NCBI GenBank assembly: GCA_902763805.1
Contig: CACWTN010000001.1
Span: 133,069 to 197,068, forward strand
DNA: 64,000 nucleotides
Direction: 5' to 3'
From: an uncultured bacterium
GTDB taxonomy: Bacteria; Cyanobacteriota; Vampirovibrionia; Gastranaerophilales; Gastranaerophilaceae
Below are positions 27,089 through 34,629 of the stretch, in pieces; position 1 is the first letter of the stretch, and every line of letters begins with the position of its first letter. Below the pieces are notes generated by a model. The model searched no databases and was not told the DNA's origin. It saw only the letters and a program-made list of their open reading frames with translations. Position numbers and translations under genes: made by a program.

Positions 27089-27094
27089 TAAAAT

Positions 27095-27595
27095 CTATGC
27101 AACTACATCAATACCTTTACCCACTCTTTTGTTAAGCAGAGATGATGCGGCACGAGAGTTCAAAAATTCCAACGCTCCCATAAAACTTTTTCTGTCCGAC
27201 AAACCCTGACGTGCTTCAATCATTGTATTCTGAAGCTGTGCGGCAGTAATTTGTTCTTTTATAATTTTGTTCTGATTTGTAATACCTTTAAACTCTTTTA
27301 TCGGAAATCCGATATCTTCCTGTTTTTCAACCTTTTCAACATATTCGTGCAGCCCGCTTTTTTCTTCAGCTTTCTGTTTAACCTCCTCCTTCACGGCTGT
27401 TTGAGAGGTTGTCTGAGCTGCAATTTGAGAGAAAGGATTATTGTTGCTTACAAAAGATTCTCTTGCAACATTCATAATATCAGTCTGAACGTCGCTTGTC
27501 ATTGTACCTGCGCGTTCTCTGGCTCTCTTAAAGATAAGCTCTTTTAAAGCCTCTGCCTCTTTTCTGTTTACAAAAGAATTTAACTGGTAGTCCAT
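27095..27595 (-). CDS. Unknown protein, 166 aa
   Basis: Mostly helical and charged, with a Gln/Glu/Lys-rich linker (about 65-100) and helical ends (RKEAEALKELIFKRARERAG; NTMIEARQGLSDRKSFMGAL). No signal peptide, membrane helix or known motif. AGAGGAT precedes the ATG. It converges with the CMP-sugar synthetase gene, leaving 6 bp. No family recognised. Confidence 0.6.
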   Translation of the reverse strand: MDYQLNSFVNRKEAEALKELIFKRARERAGTMTSDVQTDIMNVARESFVSNNNPFSQIAAQTTSQTAVKEEVKQKAEEKSGLHEYVEKVEKQEDIGFPIKEFKGITNQNKIIKEQITAAQLQNTMIEARQGLSDRKSFMGALEFLNSRAASSLLNKRVGKGIDVVA

Positions 27596-27999
27596 ATTAT
27601 CCTCTGGTATAACTCTCTATATATATAAAAACACATTTGTTAAGAAAATTGACAAAAATTTATATAATACTTATATATTTGTTACATAACTTAACATTCG
27701 GGTAAAGTTTCTTTCATGTTTTGTCATGTCTTGTTTTTAGTGGATTACAACGCTACAACCACGCATTTTTATTACAATTTCGTCTGTTTCGGGATACTTG
27801 TATTATTTGTATTTTTTAATATTTTATTGTACAATTAGATTGCTATTTATATTTCGGCTAGTGTAAAATCTTAACAGGAAGGATTTAACCGACCTGTTTT
27901 CTTTTGCCCCTGATGAGAAAATTATACATTTAATGTAGTATGTTCAAATGATAAAAACTATCGTATTATGTTATTAATGTACAAATAGGAGATTTTAAC
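27596..27999. other. 404-bp AT-rich gap, probable leader and promoter region
   Basis: No open frame worth calling. It separates divergent genes. TTGACA at 27649 lacks a well-spaced -10 box. Several short T- or A-rich stretches and an imperfect ACAGG/CCTGT dyad (about 27873-27896) are present. A long 5' leader for the 28000 gene or a small RNA is possible but not supported by a clear structure. Confidence 0.5.
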
Positions 28000-28383
28000 A
28001 TGAAGAAAATAGTTTTAACCTTAAGCGTTTTATTTGCATTTTCAGGTCTGGCTTTTGCTGACGGTAACGCTTTTACACCATTGAATTTCAATGATACGTC
28101 ATACGGGGCAGCAGGAAGCTCAAACACCGTTGTTAACACAATTTCCGATACGGAAGCAACCGGAAACGGCAATATTCAAAACGCTATTCAGCAGCTTGAA
28201 AACGCTCAGAACGACATCAGAAATGAGTTATTAAACCTGAAAACTAAATACGCTGATGTAGATGCTCAGTACAAACTGGTTAAATCAGAAAGAGCAGCAT
28301 TAAACAAACAGGTACGTGCCGTTGAAAAAAGAATCAAAGAAATTGATAAGGCAAAAGACAGAATCAAAAAAAATATGATTTAG
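28000..28383 (+). CDS. Secreted coiled-coil protein, 127 aa
   Basis: A signal peptide (MKKIVLTLSVLFAFSGLAFA) precedes a short Gly/Ser/Thr-rich segment. A long Lys/Glu/Gln coiled coil follows from about residue 58 to the end (QQLENAQNDIRNELLNLKTK). ATAGGAG precedes the ATG. It may be a periplasmic spacer or envelope coiled-coil protein. No family recognised. It ends at a strong bidirectional terminator. Confidence 0.75.
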   Translation: MKKIVLTLSVLFAFSGLAFADGNAFTPLNFNDTSYGAAGSSNTVVNTISDTEATGNGNIQNAIQQLENAQNDIRNELLNLKTKYADVDAQYKLVKSERAALNKQVRAVEKRIKEIDKAKDRIKKNMI

Positions 28384-28400
28384 TAAAATTAAAATAAAAA

Positions 28401-28437
28401 AAGAGCGGAAACATTAAAATGTTTCCGCTCTTTTTTT
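28401..28437. terminator. Bidirectional terminator
   Basis: 14-bp perfect stem (AAGAGCGGAAACAT and complement) with a TAAA loop, A-run before and T7 after. It serves the coiled-coil gene and the convergent deacetylase gene. Confidence 0.92.
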
Positions 28438-28441
28438 GAAT

Positions 28442-29302
28442 TTATTCTGTGCAATAGTTAACAATATCGTAACCGAGCTGTTCAATTCTGTTTTTAAGCT
28501 TTTCGCTCTGCGTAATTCTGTATTCCGTAAAATGATTATCTATTGTTCCGTCTTCGTAACGGCATGGGTGAATAAGAGCTTCGACGACTATATTTCTCTT
28601 TCTGCTGAGCTTAGAAAGTCCGCACGCAACAGTCATGCTGTTCATCATTGAAGTATATCCGACTCCGATTAAATAGTTATTTGTTCTTAAACCGTATTTT
28701 GTAACCAGCTTTCTGTTTTTTGCTGTAAATGAGTTCAGCAGAGCTATCTTAATAAGGTTCAGCGGATAAGTTCTGTTCAGATAAATCATTACATCAGGAA
28801 CTGTGTACATTTCTTCATATTGTGTTCTAATTTGAGGAATGTCATAATCTTTAGCAATTTTGCAAACCAAATCAAAAATCGGCGGAATTGCGTGGGTATG
28901 AACATGAGAATCTATATGTGTAATTTTTACTCCTGCATTCCTTATTTTATCAATTTGAGCGCAAAATTCTCTTTCCAGTTGTTCGAGAAAATCCTTGTTT
29001 TTGGGGCTGCACGCTTTATTAATTAATTTTAAATATGAATTATTGAAATTACCTTCCTCATCCGTTAAACCCGTCAGTGTTTTAACCAAAGGCTTTCCTT
29101 CCATTATATTCAGATGCACGCCGACACCCAATTCCGGGCAGGCAGGTATTACTTTTTCCACTGCTTCATTAAATGCTTCTCCGTTCGCAACAAGGCTTGC
29201 GCTTTTTAAGATACCCTTCTGAACACCTTCGGTAATCGCTGTATTATATGCCTTGCTCATTCCGAAATCATCTGCATTTAATATAAACTTTTTATTTCCC
29301 AT
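28442..29302 (-). CDS. ChbG/HpnK (YdjC) family carbohydrate deacetylase
   Basis: 286 aa from ATG 29302 behind GAGGAAAA; the longest frame is 35 codons longer. Metal-site motifs LNADDFGMS near the start, GVHLNIMEGKPL, and THIDSHVHTHAIPPIF fit the YdjC/HpnK deacetylase family, which removes N-acetyl groups from small glycans or lipid-linked sugars. It is divergent from a membrane-bound GT2 transferase. Such deacetylase/GT2 pairs recall ArnD/ArnC or hopanoid modification, so a lipid-linked sugar substrate is plausible (inference). Confidence 0.85.
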   Translation of the reverse strand: MGNKKFILNADDFGMSKAYNTAITEGVQKGILKSASLVANGEAFNEAVEKVIPACPELGVGVHLNIMEGKPLVKTLTGLTDEEGNFNNSYLKLINKACSPKNKDFLEQLEREFCAQIDKIRNAGVKITHIDSHVHTHAIPPIFDLVCKIAKDYDIPQIRTQYEEMYTVPDVMIYLNRTYPLNLIKIALLNSFTAKNRKLVTKYGLRTNNYLIGVGYTSMMNSMTVACGLSKLSRKRNIVVEALIHPCRYEDGTIDNHFTEYRITQSEKLKNRIEQLGYDIVNYCTE

Positions 29303-29382
29303 TAAAATCTTTTCCTCGCTCTTCTTAATAAACCCTTTTATATTTACCCCTTTTATTGTATTATATTTCTGAGAGGAATACA

Positions 29383-30342
29383 ATGAGCGAAATATCAAGA
29401 CTTGCAATTATCATTCCGTGTTTTAACGAGGAACTGGTTGTTAAATCAACAGTAGAAACACTTCTGGGAGTATTGGACAACATAATATCAAAAGGTAAAA
29501 TAACCAACAACAGTTATATTTATCTTGTAGATGACGGCTCTAAAGACAGTACATGGAGCATTATTGAAGATTTAAGAAAAACATACGGCGAAAGAGTTAA
29601 GGGTACAAAATTTATCCGTAATTACGGCAACCAAAAAGCTCTTATTGCAGGACTTGAAAGCGTCAGAGAAATCGGCTGCGACTGTGCGATTTCTATTGAT
29701 GCTGACCTTCAGCAGGACGAAAACGCAATTGAAATCTTTGTGGACGAGTTTCACAAAGGCGCAGACATTGTTTCCGGCATCAGAAATGACCGAAAAACGG
29801 ATTCATTCTTCAAAAAATATACAGCACTCTGTTTTTACAGATTAATGAATATTTTAGGTGTAAAAATTCCGCCAAACCATTCGGATTTCCGTCTTGTAAG
29901 CAGACACGCACTTGATATACTTGAACAGTACAAAGAAGAAGGTTTATTCCTGAGAGGATTTTTCCACGAAATCGGGCTGAAAACTTCTTATGTACATTTT
30001 AACGTTAAACCAAGAGCATTAGGCTGTTCTAAATTTAATTTCTTCTCACTGACAAGTCTTGCACTTAACGGAATTACTGCTTTCAGTATAGTACCTCTGA
30101 GAATAATCGCAGCCTGCGGTGTTATAACAATGTTAGGCAGCTTTGTTTTGGCATTTGAAGTTCTTTGTGAAAAATATATTCTGCACACAACCCCGAGCGG
30201 CTGGGCAACACTGGTTATCCTGCTTGCATTCTTCGGCGGACTTCAGATTTTCTGCCTTGGTATCATTGGTGAATACCTCGGACAGATATTTAATGAAGTA
30301 AAAGCAAGACCCCGATATATTAAGGGAATAGAGCTTAAGTAA
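29383..30342 (+). CDS. Membrane GT2 glycosyltransferase (GtrB/DPM1-like)
   Basis: 319 aa from ATG 29383 behind GAGAGGA; the longer frame adds nine codons. The GT-A domain has IIIPCFNEEL, LVDDGSKDSTW and the metal-binding SIDADLQQDE (family DADLQDPPE). NYGNQKALIAGLE also fits the polyprenyl-phosphate sugar transferases. Two C-terminal membrane helices lie at about 232-258 and 270-295. It probably moves a sugar onto undecaprenyl phosphate for envelope glycans. Promoter shared or overlapping with the divergent deacetylase. Confidence 0.88.
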   Translation: MSEISRLAIIIPCFNEELVVKSTVETLLGVLDNIISKGKITNNSYIYLVDDGSKDSTWSIIEDLRKTYGERVKGTKFIRNYGNQKALIAGLESVREIGCDCAISIDADLQQDENAIEIFVDEFHKGADIVSGIRNDRKTDSFFKKYTALCFYRLMNILGVKIPPNHSDFRLVSRHALDILEQYKEEGLFLRGFFHEIGLKTSYVHFNVKPRALGCSKFNFFSLTSLALNGITAFSIVPLRIIAACGVITMLGSFVLAFEVLCEKYILHTTPSGWATLVILLAFFGGLQIFCLGIIGEYLGQIFNEVKARPRYIKGIELK

Positions 30343-30381
30343 AGTTTCAGAAATACTTCGCTTACAGTATGACGGTAATAT

Positions 30382-32106
30382 TTACCCCTGCAGACCTTTT
30401 ACAAAGTCCACAACACCAAAATCTTTGCCTGTGAGCTGTTTAATCAGGTCATATTCCTCAACGGATGCACCCAGAGCAAAAATATTTTTGTCCATATATT
30501 CTGCCGTCTTAATATTTTCCGTAATATTACCCAGTTTTTCTTTCAGATGATTATATATCTGAGCCTTCATAAGCGTTGCACGAAAATAATTCTGATAATA
30601 TCCCGGATGGGTAAGATAATGCGGAATAGTTGCCCATTCATTATCAGCTCTATCAAATCTGTTCAGATATTTACCCCTCATTTCCGCCCAAAGCTCTGCA
30701 GGATTTCTGTCGGGATTTTTGTACAATTCACGTTCAAAATCGATAATCTCAAGACTTCTTGATACAAAATTTGCCTCATCATCTTTAAGAGAATCCTTAA
30801 ACTTTGCCAGCAAATCGTCCGGAACAATACCCTTCAGAACATCTTCTTTTTTCATAATATCGCCCATCATCATCGCAACGGCTTCCGTAACCGCAGAAGA
30901 CGACGGCGAACGGTCAATAAAAGGAAGTTCCAAAGACAAGCCCAAATCGTACATACAGTGCCCGAGTTCATGGTTAAGTGTATCCAGGCTCTGTACATTG
31001 TTCATAAGGTTTGCAAGTATCCTTGAATCCTTACCTGCTTCTACCCCGAAACAAAAACCGTGTGTATTTTTACCCTTCCTGGGATAAAGATCAAGAGTTA
31101 TTTTTCCTTCCGCCTGAAGTTTATCAATATCATACCCCATGCCTGCATAAGTTTTCTTGGAAATATCTTCTATATTTTTATTTTTTAATATCTCGTTTAC
31201 CCCTTTTTCGCTGTCAGTGTCCAAAAGCAAGCCGTAATGATACCCTTTAAGTTCATCAACAGAGAAAAACTCTTTCAGCTCTTTTTGTCTTTTTTCCTGC
31301 AAAACTTTGATTTTATCCTGCGCTTCCGCATAAACATCACTGACCAGTTTATTCAAAAACTCAGGTTCAACATCATATTTATCCTTAACCATATAATCAA
31401 AATAATTGTCATAACCCTTTGTTTTAGCGTATTCGTTACGCATTTTTACAAGCTCAATCAAATCACCTGCTATCAAATCTCCGCCTTTAACCTTAGCCTC
31501 ATAAGCCTTTTTTCTGAGTTCGGGATTTGTTTCTGTCTGAAAAATCTTCATAATATCGACATTCGTAACTTCTTTTCCGTCAATCAGCGGAACATAAGTA
31601 TTGTATTTTTGTCCGATATCAGCTTCTTTTTTACGTAAAGCCTTTTTAGCCTCACCTGTATTAAGTTCTTCGTCAAAAGCCTTAATTAAATCTTTGAGCT
31701 GTTTTGCCTCGTGCTTAGGCAAAGCATTTTTATCAACAGTTTTTAACTTTTCAAAAGTCTTTTCATCTCTCAGAAGAGAATAAAGCTCGTCTTCTGCTTT
31801 TTCATATTCTGTCTGAGTTTCCGGGTTTGAGTTAATATAAAAATCCCAGCAGGCTTTTTCTGTTTTTAACTGTACAGGTTCCAGTTTTCCGGAAAAATCT
31901 TCTCTTATTTTTATAAATTTATCTAACTCGCTCATATTTTTCTCTCCCTTTTGTAATGCTGAAACGATTGTAGCACATCCCGCAGTCAAAAGCGAAAAAA
32001 CCTGAACAGGCGAAATTTGTTTCGGCAGTTGTTTTGCTTTAAACTGAACCCTGTTTTGACAGTACGCATTATTATACTTAATCTGATTGATACCCTGTAC
32101 TTTCAT
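30382..32106 (-). CDS. M2/M3-like zinc metallopeptidase
   Basis: 574 aa. The zinc site NHELGHCMYDLGL is at about 378, with a Glu in SSSAVTEAVAMMMGDI about 25 residues later, the gluzincin plan of oligopeptidase F/thimet (M3) and ACE (M2) families; the helical C-terminal half fits too. It is an oligopeptide-degrading enzyme by family. There is no normal signal peptide: it opens with MKVQGINQIKYNNAYCQNRV, then FKAKQ, similar to the 7939 protease, followed by a hydrophobic segment (VFSLLTAGCATIVSAL, 35-50) that might anchor it in the membrane. An internal start at about residue 58 is possible. Confidence 0.75.
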   Translation of the reverse strand: MKVQGINQIKYNNAYCQNRVQFKAKQLPKQISPVQVFSLLTAGCATIVSALQKGEKNMSELDKFIKIREDFSGKLEPVQLKTEKACWDFYINSNPETQTEYEKAEDELYSLLRDEKTFEKLKTVDKNALPKHEAKQLKDLIKAFDEELNTGEAKKALRKKEADIGQKYNTYVPLIDGKEVTNVDIMKIFQTETNPELRKKAYEAKVKGGDLIAGDLIELVKMRNEYAKTKGYDNYFDYMVKDKYDVEPEFLNKLVSDVYAEAQDKIKVLQEKRQKELKEFFSVDELKGYHYGLLLDTDSEKGVNEILKNKNIEDISKKTYAGMGYDIDKLQAEGKITLDLYPRKGKNTHGFCFGVEAGKDSRILANLMNNVQSLDTLNHELGHCMYDLGLSLELPFIDRSPSSSAVTEAVAMMMGDIMKKEDVLKGIVPDDLLAKFKDSLKDDEANFVSRSLEIIDFERELYKNPDRNPAELWAEMRGKYLNRFDRADNEWATIPHYLTHPGYYQNYFRATLMKAQIYNHLKEKLGNITENIKTAEYMDKNIFALGASVEEYDLIKQLTGKDFGVVDFVKGLQG

Positions 32107-32159
32107 GGATTATCCTTTTATAAAAAGATAAAACCCCGTGAAAAAATATTTTGCCAACT

Positions 32160-33272
32160 CTAGCAGACTTTTCCCAAAACAACGCGCTTTTGCGCACCCG
32201 TACAAGACGGAACATTGGAAGGAATACCGTAATAGTTGCAGTACCCCAAAAGCGCAAACGCCATCGCCTCTTTATAATTATTGGAAATACCGTAGTCCTC
32301 GTGCGTTTTGAGTTCTATCCTCTGCGGAAGATATGTTCTCAAAAATTTCATCATTGTTTTATTATAAGCCCCGCCTCCGCCGATTATGGCTTTATCAACA
32401 TGGCAAACAGGGTAAATAAATCTTTCATAAGCCTGAGCAATAGTTTTTGCCGTAAGAGCCGTCAGAGTCGCTATAACATCCTTTGGTTCAGACGGTGCTG
32501 TTTTAAGAATATTTTCAATATATTTAACCGAAAAATACTCTCTCCCCGTCGTCTTAGGCGGTTCAAGAAAATAATACTCATCTTGAAGCAGACAATCAAG
32601 CCAGCTTTCGCAAATATTACCTTCGTGCGCAATCTCTCCGTCTTTATCGTACTTTTGACCAAAGAATTTCTGTACGCAATAATCTATCATTATATTTCCG
32701 CACCCGGTATCAAACCCGAAGGTGGCACAGTCATCCGACACAACAGTTACGTTTGAAATCCCGCCGATATTTTGTACAAGCGAGTTTGAGAACCATTTTT
32801 CATCCGCAAAACAAACCAATGGCGCACCCTGACCGCCAACCGCAATATCTTTTTCCCTGAAATTAGAAACGGTCGTACAACCTGTCAAAGCAGAAATTAC
32901 AGAGCTTTCACCAATTTGCAGGGTGCTTTTTAGCGGAATGCCGTCAAGCGTTTCATCAAACGGATAGTGATAAACCGTCTGCCCGTGGCTTGCAATTAAA
33001 TCAGGTTTCCCAAACTCCCCGATTAAGATATTGCACGCATCAGCAAAGCATCTTCCTATGGCAAAATTTAACTGACACAAATCTTTTATACTGAGTTCAT
33101 TTCTGAATGCCTGAAAAATTTTTGCTCTTATATGCTCAGGATAAGGATGATTAATCCCCTGTATTAATTTTACGGACAAGTCAGGCTGTACTTCACAAAG
33201 CGCCGCATCAATCGAATCGCACGAAGTTCCCGACATCAAACCTATAACTCTTTTTGGTTCTTTTTCTTCCAT
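32160..33272 (-). CDS. anmK: Anhydro-N-acetylmuramic acid kinase
   Basis: 370 aa. VIGLMSGTSCDSIDAALCEV is the AnmK signature, with IASHGQTVYHYP, VQNIGGISNVTVV, FGFDTGCGNIMIDY and IGGGGAYN following. It hydrolyses and phosphorylates anhydro-MurNAc to MurNAc-6-phosphate during recycling of peptidoglycan, which fits a diderm with wall turnover. 53 bp upstream of the M3-like peptidase gene on the same strand, possibly one transcript. Confidence 0.95.
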   Translation of the reverse strand: MEEKEPKRVIGLMSGTSCDSIDAALCEVQPDLSVKLIQGINHPYPEHIRAKIFQAFRNELSIKDLCQLNFAIGRCFADACNILIGEFGKPDLIASHGQTVYHYPFDETLDGIPLKSTLQIGESSVISALTGCTTVSNFREKDIAVGGQGAPLVCFADEKWFSNSLVQNIGGISNVTVVSDDCATFGFDTGCGNIMIDYCVQKFFGQKYDKDGEIAHEGNICESWLDCLLQDEYYFLEPPKTTGREYFSVKYIENILKTAPSEPKDVIATLTALTAKTIAQAYERFIYPVCHVDKAIIGGGGAYNKTMMKFLRTYLPQRIELKTHEDYGISNNYKEAMAFALLGYCNYYGIPSNVPSCTGAQKRVVLGKVC

Positions 33273-33400
33273 AATTTATATTATAACACGCGATATAAAC
33301 ACGTTAACTTTTGTAACACTTTTTCAATAAAACCTAAAGTTTTAATTGTTTATGCCGATACATGTACCATCTATATATACAATTAAATTCGGAGAAAAGA

Positions 33401-33781
33401 ATGCCTGAACAGTTTAATCAGTACACGATGTACACATATATGGCAAATTTATCACAACAAAACGAACTACAGGATAACAGAATCTTGTTAGATATAAGAA
33501 ATCTTGAACAAACAAGCGGGTACTATGATGTTGATAAAAGAGTTCAGAGCATATTCGGAGATGTTAACGGTATACACACATTTAATTACCCCGAGCATGA
33601 ATTACAAGTTATCGTATACAAAAAAAATTCAATTATTCTAATTTCCGCAAAACAAAAAGATAAAAATGTTTTTGAAAAAGCCTGGGTACACACAAACGGC
33701 AACACACCCCCGGATCCGGAAAACGGGCTTTTACAGGCTTTTGAAGAAGTAACCAAAACAAAAATAACTATAAAACAATAA
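33401..33781 (+). CDS. Unknown protein, 126 aa
   Basis: ATG 33401 behind GGAGAAAAG; an in-frame start 13 codons earlier lacks a ribosome site. Gln/Asn/Tyr-rich N-terminus (MPEQFNQYTMYTYMANLSQQN), then a mixed alpha/beta region (HELQVIVYKKNSIILISAKQ). No signal peptide or membrane helix. Forms an operon with the next small gene, 15 bp away. Confidence 0.6.
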   Translation: MPEQFNQYTMYTYMANLSQQNELQDNRILLDIRNLEQTSGYYDVDKRVQSIFGDVNGIHTFNYPEHELQVIVYKKNSIILISAKQKDKNVFEKAWVHTNGNTPPDPENGLLQAFEEVTKTKITIKQ

Positions 33782-33796
33782 TAAGAAAGGATTTTT

Positions 33797-34102
33797 ATGG
33801 CAGGTATTCACAACAATTTAAATCCATCGTTCCTCTCTCAAGATGGTGATACAAAAAAGACAGGGAATAAATTAAACCACAAAAACGGTTTTCAGGCACA
33901 AAAGAGCCAGGTTGGTCCATGTTACGCTCAAAGAAGAAATCGTTATGACCATTTTGATAAGGGTGATTGGTACGAAAGTATAGGTATGGGCGATGACGGC
34001 CGTCATTACCTGTTTAAATATATCTCTGACGGTGCAGACGGCTGGTCAGTGGAAGTTTCTGCAATGACAGCTGATGAAGTAAGAAGTTGGAGATATATGT
34101 AA
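33797..34102 (+). CDS. Unknown small protein, 101 aa
   Basis: AAGAAAGGA precedes the ATG. Asn-, Gly- and Asp-rich; the second half (GDWYESIGMGDDGRHYLFKY, then DGWSVEVSAMTADEV) looks like a compact beta domain. No family recognised. Second gene of a two-gene operon. Confidence 0.6.
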   Translation: MAGIHNNLNPSFLSQDGDTKKTGNKLNHKNGFQAQKSQVGPCYAQRRNRYDHFDKGDWYESIGMGDDGRHYLFKYISDGADGWSVEVSAMTADEVRSWRYM

Positions 34103-34130
34103 ACACGTTGACAAAGTTTTATAAGTAAAA

Positions 34131-34165
34131 ACCAGGGCAGAAAATTTCTGCCCTGGTTAGTTATT
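34131..34165. terminator. Hairpin terminator
   Basis: A 13-bp near-perfect stem ACCAGGGCAGAAA/TTTCTGCCCTGGT at 34131-34157, followed by a weak T-tract. It stands between the small-gene operon and the convergent pfl genes. Confidence 0.75.
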
Positions 34166-34179
34166 TTATAATCCTGAAA

Positions 34180-34599
34180 TTATATATCCAGCAATATTTT
34201 TTGACGTTCCTCTGTTTTTACCTCCGACTTTGCACTGCGGAAATCAGATGGCATAGACATTGAGCCCACGCTTGTTCTTGGCGCTGTATGAGTTTCTTCA
34301 ACCGGCGTGTATTCAACAATTCTTTCTTCCGTTTTTGCTTCCACAGGCTGAGCAGACTTAGAACCCAGAGATGAGTGGAAGGTTCTTGAGATAACATCGT
34401 CCTGCTGTTCCTTCGTAAGCTTGATAAAATTAACCGCATATCCCGATACTCGAACCGTTAACTGCGGATACTTCTCAGGATGAGCCTGTGCATCAATCAG
34501 AGTTTCTCTGTTAAATACGTTTACATTAAGGTGATGTCCACCCTTTTCAACGTATCCGTCAAGTAAGTTTATTAAATTTTCTTCCTGCTGAGTTGTCAT
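34180..34599 (-). CDS. Separate glycyl-radical domain of pyruvate formate-lyase
   Basis: 139 aa. Residues 5-75 equal the last 70 residues of a normal [23 protein letters not shown], then [30 protein letters not shown]. The radical Gly53 is in RVSGYAV. The last 60 residues are an extra low-complexity tail (Glu/Thr/Ser/Val-rich). It has its own AAGGAG and ATG, 30 bp behind the PFL body, so it is a designed two-gene enzyme, not one frameshift. It is comparable to the YfiD/GrcA spare-part protein, but here the body has no domain of its own. Confidence 0.85.
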   Translation of the reverse strand: MTTQQEENLINLLDGYVEKGGHHLNVNVFNRETLIDAQAHPEKYPQLTVRVSGYAVNFIKLTKEQQDDVISRTFHSSLGSKSAQPVEAKTEERIVEYTPVEETHTAPRTSVGSMSMPSDFRSAKSEVKTEERQKILLDI

Positions 34600-34629
34600 T
34601 ATATTCTCCTTTATAAATTATTCTTAATT

